A stretch of DNA of 64,000 bases from Enterococcus villorum (GCF_007990225.1 NZ_BJWF01000002.1:124001-188000), one strand, 5' to 3'; shown: positions 39,177 through 48,854, counted from the first letter of the stretch. The notes: generated by a model from the sequence alone, not told the origin. Numbers and translations are program-made.

Positions 39177-39551
39177 ATGTTTACGAACGAAATGAAAATC
39201 ATGCTCTACGTGGATGGAGTTGAAAAAAACGTAGCTTTTTGGCGTGCAATTGGTTTCAAAGAAATCGATCGCCAAGAAATGGATGGAACATTAATTGTCG
39301 AAATCGCTCAATCTGAAACAGCTACTGCTTCGCTGGTATTATATGATCGCGAATTTATTGAACAACACTCACCAGAAGTTGCTGGAAGTTCACCTTCCTT
39401 AATGTTTTATAGTGAAAATGTGTTTGAACTTTATAAAAAAATGCAAGAACAAGGAACGACATTAGGTGATCTAGTACAATTAGGAGAAGAATACGTCTTT
39501 AATTTTGCTGATCCTGATGGCAATTATTTTGCAGTTACAGGTAAAGAATAA
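39177..39551 (+). CDS. VOC (glyoxalase/bleomycin-resistance fold) family protein
   Basis: 124 residues, one VOC domain made of two beta-alpha-beta-beta-beta units: KIMLYVDGVEKNVAFWRAIG at the start and VFNFADPDGNYFAVTG at the end, the latter the usual NxDPxGN strand. Enzyme or binding protein cannot be decided; it is not a clear glyoxalase I or fosfomycin-resistance enzyme. It has its own ribosome site GGGAGGAATG and no operon partner. Confidence 0.85.
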   Translation: MFTNEMKIMLYVDGVEKNVAFWRAIGFKEIDRQEMDGTLIVEIAQSETATASLVLYDREFIEQHSPEVAGSSPSLMFYSENVFELYKKMQEQGTTLGDLVQLGEEYVFNFADPDGNYFAVTGKE

Positions 39552-39736
39552 ATAGGATAAGAGATTGAAAGGCATCAGCTATTAAACGTCAAAAAGATGA
39601 TTCCTAATAGTTCTAGTCTCCTATTTTATGGAATAAAAAAGACATAGTAAAAAGTAGAGCTAAATGAAATTGTAGAGTAACCAAGAATAAGAGAATAGCA
39701 AAGAGAAAAGATAACAAAACATAAAAATGTTCAACG

Positions 39737-39791
39737 AAAATTAGGTAGCATTATTTAACCAATCATGGTTAGCTAATGCTACCTAATTTTT
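39737..39791. terminator. Terminator-like hairpin
   Basis: AAAATTAGGTAGCATTA and TAATGCTACCTAATTTT form a 17-bp stem; the inner region also pairs (AACCA / TGGTT) around ATCA. It is flanked by A-rich and T-rich DNA, so it may act in both directions, though it lies 185 bases after the VOC stop. Confidence 0.8.
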
Positions 39792-40115
39792 GTTGCCTTG
39801 ATACTGTTATGGAAAACTTTCTTGTAACGAATATTTTCTAAAATTCAAATGCTGTTTACTTAAGATTAGATCCTTATTTTAAACGGAAGAATCTATAAAT
39901 CTTCTTTGAATAGAGAAGAATCAGCTAGAGACTGAAAATAGTGATTTTTTATACTAAAATAAAATTTTTGTTCTATCTCTAGTAAGCCTTGCTTAGCTGT
40001 ATGGTTATGTTGGTTTGGGAAAATAATAAATAACTAATGGCTACATTTCTCTCCTATATTTTATGACAAGGCAAGTGTTACTTTATAATTTAAAAATTTT
40101 ATTAAACAATTTTGT

Positions 40116-40141
40116 AAATTTAAAAACATGTTTTTAAATTT
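40116..40141. repeat. Perfect 26-bp palindrome
   Basis: AAATTTAAAAACA followed directly by its exact reverse complement, with no loop. It lies about 70 bases beyond the stop codon of the RpiR gene. It may be a protein-binding site; there is no T run to make it a terminator. Confidence 0.5.
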
Positions 40142-40212
40142 CAGAAATTACTTAAAATGATTGGTTCAACATTTATATTAAAAAATGAAGAAACAGTGGC
40201 CACCTTATTCTT

Positions 40213-40914
40213 CTAATCAAAGATAAACTTTAGTGCTTCACTTAGTAACTGTTCAAATTGATTTAACGCTGTTCCAAAGAAAAAATTAGGTTGATGTGTG
40301 GATAAAACTTGTGGTGTATAAGTCTGTGTACTGATGGTTAAAGTTGCTAGTTGGCCAATTTTAGAGTTCTTTTCCCCAACAAAAGCAATTAAATCGATAT
40401 GATGCTTTTTTGACATTTCTGCAAGTTCAGTTAAGCGAAACGTATCACCAGAATTTGAAACAATAATGATTAAAACGTCTTTTTCAACATTTTTTCGAAG
40501 AAATTCTAAATGGCTGTTTGCTGTTGCACGAAATCCATAAAGGTTTAATGTTTCAGAAAAATGATTGGCTATATTTTGAGAGAAGCCTGACCCTAGGATC
40601 ATTATTCTTTTTTCACGATAGATGGATAGTAAGTGGATGAATTTCTCTTTCTCAAGTGTTGAGAAAGACTGAGAAAAATTGCTTGTTGCTTGTCTGTTTT
40701 GATAGGCGAATACTAGCTCACTATAACCAGAATATCCAATTTTTTTCGCCATATTGATGATTGTTGCAGTTGAAACATAGGTTTCTTTTGCCACGTCACG
40801 AATACCTAAATTTTTTAGTTCTTTGCGGTTGTTATCCATAAATCGTAGAACAGCAGCTTCTGAATCATTTAACTGATATTTTTCAATTAGCGTTTCAGTA
40901 TTCATAAGATTCAC
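40213..40914 (-). CDS. RpiR/MurR-family transcriptional regulator
   Basis: 233 residues. An N-terminal HTH_6 domain (about 1-75) carries IRDVAKETYVSTATIINMAK. A C-terminal SIS sugar-phosphate-binding domain (about 105-225) includes IMILGSGFSQNIANHFSE and DVLIIIVSNSGDTFRLTELA. Such proteins respond to phosphosugars. It diverges from a RarA-C-like gene and a PTS EIIC gene with only 35 bases between the starts, so it very likely controls them, by activation or repression. The phosphosugar made by that PTS is the natural candidate ligand. Confidence 0.93.
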   Translation of the reverse strand: MNLMNTETLIEKYQLNDSEAAVLRFMDNNRKELKNLGIRDVAKETYVSTATIINMAKKIGYSGYSELVFAYQNRQATSNFSQSFSTLEKEKFIHLLSIYREKRIMILGSGFSQNIANHFSETLNLYGFRATANSHLEFLRKNVEKDVLIIIVSNSGDTFRLTELAEMSKKHHIDLIAFVGEKNSKIGQLATLTISTQTYTPQVLSTHQPNFFFGTALNQFEQLLSEALKFIFD

Positions 40915-40949
40915 CTCAAATTCGATTCTTTAGTTAGGAGTATTATGAT

Positions 40950-41567
40950 ATGACAGAAAAAAATTTTATTCAAGACCCTTGGGCAAAAATGCTTACTAGA
41001 AATGGTCTGCGAGGCGACGAAGTGATTTCGGCATTACAAAAATTAATTCGTCGAGGAAAAGAAAAAGAAGCCTGTGAAATTGCCTATGAAATGTATATTA
41101 CTTCGCCACAATTTGAAGAGAAATTATGGCGACGATTATTGGCTATCAGCGTAGAGGATATTGGCATGGGGAATCCTATGGCAGCAATTATGATCAATAA
41201 TTTGAATATAATGCGCAAGGAATTTCAATACAATGAATCTGATCGGGCTATGTTTTTCTTTCATGCAATTCGTTATTTATGTGGATCTGAAAAAGACCGC
41301 TCTTCTGATTTACTTAAAAATATTGTTATAAAGAATTTTGCTATGGGATATGTTCCTGAAATTCCAGATATTGCGCTAGATAAGCATACGATTCGTGGGC
41401 AAGAAATGGGAAGAGGTTCAGAACATTTTTTACATGAAGCCAGCAAAGTGATTCCTCAAGCAAAAATAGACAACAACTATAAAGAACAATATGAAGAAAT
41501 TCTAAAAAAATATGACCCAAATCATGTCGTTACAAGTACCTTCGTTTTTAACCCTTGGCAAGTGTAA
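40950..41567 (+). CDS. Orphan RarA/MgsA C-terminal-like protein (no AAA+ domain)
   Basis: 205 residues, all helical. Two stretches resemble the C-terminal oligomerisation domain of the replication-associated ATPase RarA (MgsA): GDEVISALQKLIRRGKEKEA....LWRRLLAISVEDIGMGNPMA, matching the family pattern of paired chambers ending in S/A-EDIGL-A-P; and ALDKHTIRGQEMGRGSEHFL, close to the H-x-R-GRxMGR-x-x-x-HF segment found near the end of such proteins. There is no Walker A or B and no zinc site. It sits between an RpiR regulator and a PTS EIIC gene (13 bases before the EIIC start), so it is probably part of a sugar operon. The function is unknown. Ribosome site TAGGAG. Confidence 0.75.
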   Translation: MTEKNFIQDPWAKMLTRNGLRGDEVISALQKLIRRGKEKEACEIAYEMYITSPQFEEKLWRRLLAISVEDIGMGNPMAAIMINNLNIMRKEFQYNESDRAMFFFHAIRYLCGSEKDRSSDLLKNIVIKNFAMGYVPEIPDIALDKHTIRGQEMGRGSEHFLHEASKVIPQAKIDNNYKEQYEEILKKYDPNHVVTSTFVFNPWQV

Positions 41568-41580
41568 AGGAGGCATCTTC

Positions 41581-42882
41581 ATGGAAAATTCTACTATCAT
41601 TACAAAACTTAATGATATGCTTAGTCCTATCGCTGCAAAAATCGGGAATCAGCGTCATCTTAAAGCAATCTCTAGTGGTATGATGTTTAGCCTGCCGTTT
41701 ATTGTCATCGGTTCTTTTTTTCTAATTTTTGCTAATCCACCCATTGACTTAAATCAATACCATCCAGAAACAGCCAACCTATTTATGAAATTTTTGGCGG
41801 GATGGAAAGATTTTGCCGTGGCTAATTACGATTTAATTACCGCTCCTTATGATTTAACTATGGGAATTATCGGACTAATTAGTGTATTTGGTATTGCTTT
41901 TTCTCTTGCAAGTGAATACAAAATCAATCCATCAATGAATGGAATGGTCGCATCCGTTATTTTTCTAATGGTATGTACACCAGTAAAAGATGGAACCATA
42001 AATTTACACTATTTAGGAACCAATGGCTTGTTTGTGGCAATTATCATTGGACTGTTAGTCGTGGAAGTTAATCGGATTTTTGAAGTGAAAAATATTAAAC
42101 TAAAGCTACCAGATACCGTACCGCCAATGGTAGCGACTTTTATCAATACACTAGTTCCACTGTTAATAAATATTCTCCTTTTTTATGGAACGAATCTCAT
42201 TTTTTTGAGTATGACTAACAATATGTTTCCAGAAACAATCATGAACATCTTAACACCTGCGACTAACATTGCTGGAAGTCTTGGTGGGTTCTTGTTAATC
42301 GTAACTTTAGGAAATATCTTATGGTTGTTTGGGATTAATGGATCATCGATTATTTTTCCCATTGTATTTACCTTAGGAATGGCTCAAACTGGTCTGAATG
42401 CAGAGCAAATGGCTAACGGGGAAGAGATGACCCACCTCATGAATTTACAAATGTTTCGTATTTCTGTTTTAGGTGGTGCAGGGGGGACACTTGGGCTAGT
42501 TATTCTGATGATGCGTAGCAAAGTTTCAGAATATCGTACGATTGGAAAATTATCTATTATTCCAGGGATTTGTTCCATTAATGAACCAATCATTTTCGGA
42601 CTTCCGATTGTGTTTAATCCAATTCTAGCTATTCCATTTTTGATTACGCCCGTCATTTCTTTATTGCTAACTTATTTTGCTCAAAAAATTGGCTTAATTG
42701 GTATTGGTTTTATCGTTGATCCTTCATTCACTCCGTTTTTTGCGCAAGCCTATCTTTCAAGCATGGATTGGCGAAATATTGTTTTTTGTCTGATATTGAT
42801 ATTCATTAGTGCGATCATCTATTATCCTTTTTTCAAAGTGATGGAAAATAACAAAACAAAGTTAGTGAATGAAGAGCTATAA
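41581..42882 (+). CDS. PTS EIIC, lactose/cellobiose family
   Basis: 433 residues and about ten membrane helices, with family motifs LPDTVPPMVATFINTLVP, LFGINGSSIIFP and INEPIIFGLPIVFNP. The start is ATG at 41581, 8 bases after AAAGGAGG; in-frame codons upstream fall within the previous gene. EIIA and EIIB are absent here, as in the EIIC operon at 28192. The substrate is unknown; the RpiR neighbour suggests a phosphosugar-inducible system. Confidence 0.92.
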   Translation: MENSTIITKLNDMLSPIAAKIGNQRHLKAISSGMMFSLPFIVIGSFFLIFANPPIDLNQYHPETANLFMKFLAGWKDFAVANYDLITAPYDLTMGIIGLISVFGIAFSLASEYKINPSMNGMVASVIFLMVCTPVKDGTINLHYLGTNGLFVAIIIGLLVVEVNRIFEVKNIKLKLPDTVPPMVATFINTLVPLLINILLFYGTNLIFLSMTNNMFPETIMNILTPATNIAGSLGGFLLIVTLGNILWLFGINGSSIIFPIVFTLGMAQTGLNAEQMANGEEMTHLMNLQMFRISVLGGAGGTLGLVILMMRSKVSEYRTIGKLSIIPGICSINEPIIFGLPIVFNPILAIPFLITPVISLLLTYFAQKIGLIGIGFIVDPSFTPFFAQAYLSSMDWRNIVFCLILIFISAIIYYPFFKVMENNKTKLVNEEL

Positions 42883-42944
42883 ATTTATTTGTACGTTAAT
42901 GGATTTGTTCGGCTTATTTGAAAAAAATTGATTTTATAAATTTC

Positions 42945-42987
42945 ATAGGCTATCAGCTGAAATCTTAATTGTAAGCTGATGGCCTAT
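42945..42987 (+). terminator. Hairpin after PTS EIIC
   Basis: ATAGGCTATCAGCT and AGCTGATGGCCTAT pair with one G-T wobble around a 15-base loop. There is no T run, so termination would be weak or Rho-independent only in part. Confidence 0.5.
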
Positions 42988-43156
42988 AGTTATTGAATGA
43001 ATGTTTTGAAGAGAATCAGCTAAGTTGATTATACATAACTATAATTATATTATGTAAACATAGTTGCTTGAACATCATTACACAAGCAAAAATATCGTCA
43101 AACCTGTTTTTCTTATCTATACTATTTTCGAAGGAAAAGAAGAAAGGAAAGAAACG

Positions 43157-44095
43157 ATGGATTATCAAGTATTACTTTATTATAATTACACAACAATTGA
43201 CGACCCTGAACAATTCGCAAAAGAACACCTTGCTTTTTGCCAATCGTTAAATTTAAAAGGCAGAATATTAGTAGCCACTGAGGGGATTAATGGTACCTTA
43301 TCTGGAACAATCGAAGAAACTGAGAAATATATAGAAGAGATGCATAACGATGCTCGCTTTGCTGATACTTTTTTTAAAATTGATCCTAGCGATGGGCATG
43401 CATTTAAAAAAATGTTTGTCCGTGCCCGACCTGAGCTTGTTTCATTGAAACTAGAAGAGGACATCAATCCCAAAGAATTGACAGGTAATTATTTATCACC
43501 GAAGGAATTTAAAGAAGCAATTTTAGATGAAGAGACTGTGGTGATTGACGCAAGAAATGATTATGAGTACGATCTTGGTCATTTTCGTGGCGCCGTGCGT
43601 CCGGAAATCCGTAGTTTTAGAGAATTGCCACAATGGATAAGAGACCATAAAGAAGAATTTATGGACAAACGAGTAGTCACTTACTGCACAGGTGGGATTC
43701 GTTGTGAAAAATTTTCTGGATGGTTAGTACGAGAAGGATTCAAAGATGTGGGACAATTGCATGGAGGCATTGCGACTTATGGAAAAGACCCTGAAGTCCA
43801 AGGCGAATTATGGGATGGAAAAATGTATGTTTTTGATGAACGTATTGCAGTTGACATCAACCATGTGGATAAACAGATTGTAGGAAAAGATTGGTTCGAT
43901 GGTACGCCTTGTGAACGATACATCAACTGTGGCAATCCTGAATGTAATCGACAGTTTTTAACTTCTGTCGAAAATGAAGAGCAACATTTAGGCTCTTGTT
44001 GCATAGAATGTGCGAAACACCCTCAAAATCGCTATCTCAAAGAGCATCAATTATCAAACGAAGAAATTGAAGCAAAATTAGCTTCTTTTGGATGA
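43157..44095 (+). CDS. trhO: tRNA uridine(34) hydroxylase TrhO
   Basis: 312 residues. An N-terminal acylphosphatase-like UPF0176 domain ([33 protein letters not shown]) is followed by a rhodanese domain with active Cys177 in [17 protein letters not shown], and a C-terminal Cys-rich zinc-type segment ([17 protein letters not shown] ... CCIEC). It makes 5-hydroxyuridine at the tRNA wobble position. The start is ATG at 43157, just after AGAAAGGAAAG; upstream in-frame starts lack a ribosome site. Confidence 0.94.
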   Translation: MDYQVLLYYNYTTIDDPEQFAKEHLAFCQSLNLKGRILVATEGINGTLSGTIEETEKYIEEMHNDARFADTFFKIDPSDGHAFKKMFVRARPELVSLKLEEDINPKELTGNYLSPKEFKEAILDEETVVIDARNDYEYDLGHFRGAVRPEIRSFRELPQWIRDHKEEFMDKRVVTYCTGGIRCEKFSGWLVREGFKDVGQLHGGIATYGKDPEVQGELWDGKMYVFDERIAVDINHVDKQIVGKDWFDGTPCERYINCGNPECNRQFLTSVENEEQHLGSCCIECAKHPQNRYLKEHQLSNEEIEAKLASFG

Positions 44096-44328
44096 ATAGA
44101 TAAAAACTAAAATAAGCCGAAACAGTCATGAATGGTAGAATAATGGAAGGTCAAAATCGATTCTGTGATCATTTTGAACAGCTTTCTACGATTTTTTTCT
44201 GGATTAGGCTTTTTTTGCGTATTTATTTGTTATTTACCAAATAACAAGTTAAAATTTTAGATAATATTCAAACTTTTTCTAAGTTGATTTACATTTGTTG
44301 TTACTTAAAGAGAAAAGGAGAAAAAGCA

Positions 44329-45060
44329 ATGAAACCATTTATTTATGCTATCGGTGACGTCCATGGGAAATATGATCTGTTTGAAAAACTAGTAAAAGAA
44401 TATGATCCATTGCTTCATCAATTAGTGTTGATTGGCGATCTGAATGATCGTGGGTCAAAAACTAAGGAATGCTTTTTATTGGGAATGGGATTGGTCAAAG
44501 AAACAGGTGCTATTTATCTTCGTGGAAATCATGAAGAATATTTTTTAGATTTTCTCAAAGAGCCAGAAGATTGGTACGAACCTTACTTGCGTAATGGGGG
44601 GAAAGAAACAATTGAAAGTTTGTTACACACAGGAGCAACTGAAGAATATTCACCTACTGAAATAGCGATGATGATTCGCTCGAGATACAGTGAATTAATT
44701 GATTTTTTATGCGAACGTCCACTTTATTATGAATGGAAAAATTACATATTTGTTCATGCTGGGGTAGATTTGTCGAAAAAAGATTGGCATCAAACAAGTC
44801 CTCATGATTTCATTTGGATTCGAGAGGCATTCCATGAAGGCGAGAACCAGACAGGAAAAACCATTGTATTTGGCCATACAATTACACCTATGCTACATGG
44901 AGACATGGAAACAACAGATTTATGGAAGAAAGATCAGAAAATTGGGATCGACGGAGGCGCAGTATTTGGCGGATCCATGCACGGCGTTATCTTCAATGAA
45001 AAAGGAATTGTTCAAGACATTGAATACCAAAACAATGAAGGTCCTTGGCAAGGCATTTAG
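44329..45060 (+). CDS. Metallophosphoesterase of the PPP (Ser/Thr phosphatase / ApaH-like) family
   Basis: 243 residues. Metal motifs GDVHGKYDLF (residues 9-18), GDLNDRGSKT, LRGNHEEYFLDF, and later His residues in FVHAGVDL and VFGHT, as in PrpE, PP-lambda and ApaH proteins. It may dephosphorylate protein Ser/Thr or cleave dinucleoside polyphosphates; the sequence does not decide. The start is ATG at 44329, with AAAGGAGAAA before it. Confidence 0.9.
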   Translation: MKPFIYAIGDVHGKYDLFEKLVKEYDPLLHQLVLIGDLNDRGSKTKECFLLGMGLVKETGAIYLRGNHEEYFLDFLKEPEDWYEPYLRNGGKETIESLLHTGATEEYSPTEIAMMIRSRYSELIDFLCERPLYYEWKNYIFVHAGVDLSKKDWHQTSPHDFIWIREAFHEGENQTGKTIVFGHTITPMLHGDMETTDLWKKDQKIGIDGGAVFGGSMHGVIFNEKGIVQDIEYQNNEGPWQGI

Positions 45061-45273
45061 TAAAAAGTATAACGTAAGAGAATCAATCTTTGCAGATGAG
45101 GCAAAAAAGCCAAGTTTTGTTTATTTTTTAGAGGATTTTGTTCTGTCTTATTTGTTTGGTTATTCGTTGCTACAAAGTATGTTAAAATAGACAAGTACAA
45201 GAGAAATGATCATTCTTTTCAATTGAAACATAAATTGGTAAGAATGATTTTTTAGTGGAAAAGGAGCATCTTG

Positions 45274-47454
45274 ATGGTAGAAAATGTAAATCAAACGATT
45301 ATTCAATTGGTTCAAAAAGAGCTAACTGAATATCATTCCAAACAAATTGTGACTGTATTGAACTTATTGAATGAAGGCAATACGGTGCCATTTATTGCAC
45401 GTTATCGAAAAGAAATGACGAATAGTTTAGATGAAGTACAAATTAGAGAGATTGAAGAACGTTATGCTTATCTTGAGAATTTAGAAAAGAGAAAGCAAGA
45501 AGTTCTTCGTTTGATCGATGAACAAGGAAAACTAACACCGGAACTAGAAAAAGACATTATTGGCGCTGTAAAAATGCAACAACTGGAAGATTTATATCGT
45601 CCCTACAAACAAAAACGTCGAACGAAAGCAACCATTGCCAAAGAAAAAGGATTAGCACCATTTGCCCAATGGTTACGCCAATTGCCTAATGGCGATGTGC
45701 AAGAAGAAGCAAAAAAATATATCAATGAAGAAAAAGAAGTGCACACCGTTGAAGAAGTTTTACAAGGAGCACATGAAATTATTGCAGAAGAAGTCAGCGA
45801 CAGTGCAAAATATCGAACTTGGATACGTTCTTACACGTATAACAAAGGTTCATATGTCAGCGTAGTGAAAAAGAAAGAACTAGATGAAAAAGAGGTATAC
45901 GAAATGTATTATGATTTTTCCGAACCGATTCACAAAATCGTGTCTCACCGAATTTTAGCAACCAACCGTGGCGAAAAAGAAGGCGTGTTAAAAGTGGCTC
46001 TCCAAGTAGAAGAAGAAGCTATTTTTACTTATTTGGAACGGCAATTAATCACAAGTGAAACGTCACCAGCAGCTATATTTGTGAGAACGGCTTACCAGGA
46101 TAGTTATAAACGTTTTATTCAACCTGCCATCGAACGAGAAATTCGCAATGAATTGACAGAAAAGGCTGATGAACAAGCCATTGCCATCTTTGGAGAAAAC
46201 TTGCGTAATCTCTTGTTGCAACCTCCTTTGAAAGGAAAAGTTGTTTTGGGATTTGATCCAGCTTATCGAACAGGATGTAAGCTGGCAGTCGTTGATGCAA
46301 CAGGAAAAGTTTTAGCTATTGAAGTGATTTACCCACATAAACCAGCTCCACAAGCAAAACGTGAAGCAGCAGGATCTACTTTTGTTCAATTGATTAATCA
46401 ATACCAAGTAGACATGGTTGCAATTGGCAATGGAACAGCCAGTCGTGAATCCGAGCAATTTGTTGCGGAACAGCTAAAATCAGCAGATCACAAAACCTAT
46501 TATGCAATTGTCAATGAAGCAGGTGCATCTGTTTATTCAGCGAGTGATATCGCTCGAACAGAATTTCCAACTTTACAAGTCGAAGAAAGAAGTGCGATTT
46601 CAATTGCCAGACGATTACAAGATCCATTAGCTGAATTAGTTAAGATTGATCCAAAAGCGGTAGGCGTGGGTCAGTATCAGCATGATGTTTCGCAAAAGCG
46701 TTTAGCCGCTCAATTGGATTTTGTAGTAGAAACGGTCGTCAATCAGGTAGGAGTGGATGTCAACACAGCCAGTCCTCAATTGTTGCAGCATATTGCTGGA
46801 TTAAATAAAACAACCGCTCAAAATATTGTCACCTACCGAGAAGAAAATGGCGCCTTTGAGACTCGTGCACAATTGAAGAAAGTGCCTCGCTTGGGCCCAA
46901 AAGCTTATGAGCAAGCCATCGGATTTTTGCGTGTGCCAGAGGGGAAAAACATTCTAGATAATACAGGCATTCATCCCGAAAGCTACAGTATCGCTAAAGA
47001 AATTTTGAAAACGCATGGTTTATCTGAAAAAGAGTTAGGACAAAAAGAAGCAGTAGAAACACTGAATCATTTATCCGCAACGCATTTAGCAAAGGAAATG
47101 GCAGTTGGCGAAGAAACGTTAGCTGATATTTTAGAAGGATTAACAAGACCGGGAAGAGATATGCGAGATGAAATGCCTGCACCACTTTTGCGTTCTGACG
47201 TATTGAGCATGGAGGATCTAAAACCAGGAATGGAATTGAAAGGAACGGTACGCAATGTGATTGACTTTGGTGCTTTTGTAGATATTGGTGTAAAACAAGA
47301 TGGATTAGTGCATATTTCTAAATTAAGCAAAAAATTTGTCAAACATCCCACTGACGTTGTTTCTGTTGGCGATGTCGTGACAGTATGGATTGAAGAAGTC
47401 GATTCTAACAAAGGCAGAATCAGTTTGACTATGCTGTCTCCTTATGAGGATTAA
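45274..47454 (+). CDS. tex: Transcription accessory protein Tex
   Basis: 726 residues in the standard Tex order: N-terminal helical region with VPFIARYRKEMTNSLDE, YqgF-like domain (VVLGFDPAYRTGCKLAVVD), helix-hairpin-helix pairs (DVNTASPQLLQHIAGL, VPRLGPKAYEQAIGFLR) and a C-terminal S1 RNA-binding domain (GTVRNVIDFGAFVDIGVKQD). It binds nucleic acid and affects transcription and expression of many genes. AAAGGAG precedes the ATG at 45274; the TTG one codon before is possible. The SprT gene follows 2 bases later. Confidence 0.96.
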   Translation: MVENVNQTIIQLVQKELTEYHSKQIVTVLNLLNEGNTVPFIARYRKEMTNSLDEVQIREIEERYAYLENLEKRKQEVLRLIDEQGKLTPELEKDIIGAVKMQQLEDLYRPYKQKRRTKATIAKEKGLAPFAQWLRQLPNGDVQEEAKKYINEEKEVHTVEEVLQGAHEIIAEEVSDSAKYRTWIRSYTYNKGSYVSVVKKKELDEKEVYEMYYDFSEPIHKIVSHRILATNRGEKEGVLKVALQVEEEAIFTYLERQLITSETSPAAIFVRTAYQDSYKRFIQPAIEREIRNELTEKADEQAIAIFGENLRNLLLQPPLKGKVVLGFDPAYRTGCKLAVVDATGKVLAIEVIYPHKPAPQAKREAAGSTFVQLINQYQVDMVAIGNGTASRESEQFVAEQLKSADHKTYYAIVNEAGASVYSASDIARTEFPTLQVEERSAISIARRLQDPLAELVKIDPKAVGVGQYQHDVSQKRLAAQLDFVVETVVNQVGVDVNTASPQLLQHIAGLNKTTAQNIVTYREENGAFETRAQLKKVPRLGPKAYEQAIGFLRVPEGKNILDNTGIHPESYSIAKEILKTHGLSEKELGQKEAVETLNHLSATHLAKEMAVGEETLADILEGLTRPGRDMRDEMPAPLLRSDVLSMEDLKPGMELKGTVRNVIDFGAFVDIGVKQDGLVHISKLSKKFVKHPTDVVSVGDVVTVWIEEVDSNKGRISLTMLSPYED

Positions 47455-47456
47455 AA

Positions 47457-47933
47457 GTGACACAAGAAGAATTGCAACAACTTGTTGAAGAAATTTCCTT
47501 AACTTGTTTTTCAATGCCATTTAAACACCAAGCAGTCTTCAATAAGCGTTTACGCTCCACTGGAGGGCGCTATCATTTGACCGATCATCATTTAGACTTC
47601 AATTTTAAAATGTTTCAAGAAGTAGATGAAGCAACCAGAGTGGGCATTATCAAGCATGAATTGTGCCACTACCATTTACACCTATTGAAGAAAGGGTACC
47701 GACACCAAGATGCAGATTTTAAAGCTCTTTTAAAAAAAACTGGGGGGCTTCGCTATGCCCCAGCAGTTTCTTCTCAAAAAATAAGCAAAATCGAATGGTA
47801 TCAATGCCAGGAGTGTGAAACCAATATTTATCGTAAACGTAAAATTGACACGAAACGATATGTTTGCGGAAAATGCCGTGGTAAATTGAGTTGGCAAAAA
47901 ACTGTAAAAAGTCCAAATAGGATAAATGAGTGA
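47457..47933 (+). CDS. SprT-like zinc metalloprotease
   Basis: 158 residues. The SprT domain has zinc site HELCH (residues 67-71) with a further His in HYHLH, then a C-terminal zinc ribbon (CQECETNIYRKRK ... CGKCRGKL). It starts at GTG, 2 bases after the tex stop, and is likely coupled to it; TGAGGA gives the ribosome site. The family is related to proteases of DNA-protein crosslinks, but the bacterial role is unproven. Confidence 0.93.
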   Translation: MTQEELQQLVEEISLTCFSMPFKHQAVFNKRLRSTGGRYHLTDHHLDFNFKMFQEVDEATRVGIIKHELCHYHLHLLKKGYRHQDADFKALLKKTGGLRYAPAVSSQKISKIEWYQCQECETNIYRKRKIDTKRYVCGKCRGKLSWQKTVKSPNRINE

Positions 47934-47977
47934 TCAAAAGAATCGAAAAAACAAAAACCTAAAAAGGAGAGGATGCA

Positions 47978-48727
47978 ATGAAGAATCAAGAGGATCAATT
48001 AAAGGATTGGAATTGTTTACTATCCTTTTTAGCTGAACCGAACGAGACAAGAATATCGGCACCATTAGTGATTCTAGCAGGGAATTGCTTGCCAATTCTA
48101 GCTGATAAAGCAGCGGCGCTTTATTTAAATGGACAAGTCGAGAAAATTTTTTTAGTAGGCGGTATTGGTCATGCGACCAAATTTCTTCGAAAAAATTTCG
48201 CCAATCAAGGCATTTTATTCAATGAAGAACAAAGTGAAAGTGAGATGTATTTCCACTATCTGACAAATAAATACCATATACTTGATGAAGTATTTATTTT
48301 AGAAACAAACTCGACGAACTCTGGGGAAAACGCACAAAATTCTTTAGAAATTCTTCGTTCAAAAGGCAAAATACCCGAATCAATTTTATTGATGAATGAC
48401 CCAACCTTGCAACGACGAACAAAGGCAACTTTTGAAAAGGTCTGGCAAAAAGAAAAGGTGAATTGGATCAATTATGTGCCAGTTATTCCAAAAATCATTG
48501 AATTAAATCCTTGTTTGCGTTTTGTCCCCTCAGCACTAAATGAACAATGGCCAAAGGAATATTTTTACTCATTAGTTTTAGGGGAAATGATTCGCTTGAA
48601 TGATGACGAACACGGCTATGGACCAAAAGGAAAGAATTACATGAATCATGTCGATATACCATCTAACGTCTGGGATGCTTATCAACGGATTTCTTCCACG
48701 ACAAATGGAAGTTTCCTACGCACATAA
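47978..48727 (+). CDS. YdcF/DUF218 family protein
   Basis: 249 residues. The DUF218 fold has LVILAGNCLPILADKAAALY, VEKIFLVGGIGHAT and the hallmark ETNSTNSGENAQNSLEIL with conserved acidic and Asn residues. It is a cytoplasmic version without membrane helices, resembling E. coli YdcF, which binds SAM. The function is unknown. AAAAGGAGAGG precedes the ATG; it may be co-transcribed with tex and sprT (44-base gap). Confidence 0.9.
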   Translation: MKNQEDQLKDWNCLLSFLAEPNETRISAPLVILAGNCLPILADKAAALYLNGQVEKIFLVGGIGHATKFLRKNFANQGILFNEEQSESEMYFHYLTNKYHILDEVFILETNSTNSGENAQNSLEILRSKGKIPESILLMNDPTLQRRTKATFEKVWQKEKVNWINYVPVIPKIIELNPCLRFVPSALNEQWPKEYFYSLVLGEMIRLNDDEHGYGPKGKNYMNHVDIPSNVWDAYQRISSTTNGSFLRT

Positions 48728-48825
48728 AATAAGTAAAAAAAAGAATCAGTAGAAATAAAAAAAGATCTGTTGTTTTTTCATTACTTGAAACGATGACAAG
48801 CATCAGCTAACTCAAACATATTTGG

Positions 48826-48854
48826 TTGAAATTTTTCATCGTTTATACGATAAT
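48826..48854 (+). promoter_or_regulatory. Putative murC promoter
   Basis: TTGAAA (48826-48831) and GATAAT (48849-48854) are 17 bases apart, 60 bases before the murC ATG. Confidence 0.6.

Larger units (their letters stand above)
39552..40212. other. 661-base gene-free region
   Basis: Very AT-rich and without a credible reading frame on either strand. It contains the terminator at 39737-39791, then about 300 bases with no recognisable signal, and a perfect palindrome at 40116-40141. It separates the converging VOC and RpiR genes. A small RNA or a decayed gene is possible but unsupported. Confidence 0.5.

Noticed and set aside
42883-43156. Possible riboswitch before trhO
   Set aside because: Only one imperfect hairpin is present; no conserved riboswitch core could be found.
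44804-45190. A 128-codon frame overlapping the end of the phosphatase gene
   Set aside because: It is mostly an out-of-frame reading of a clear PPP-family gene and has no ribosome site.
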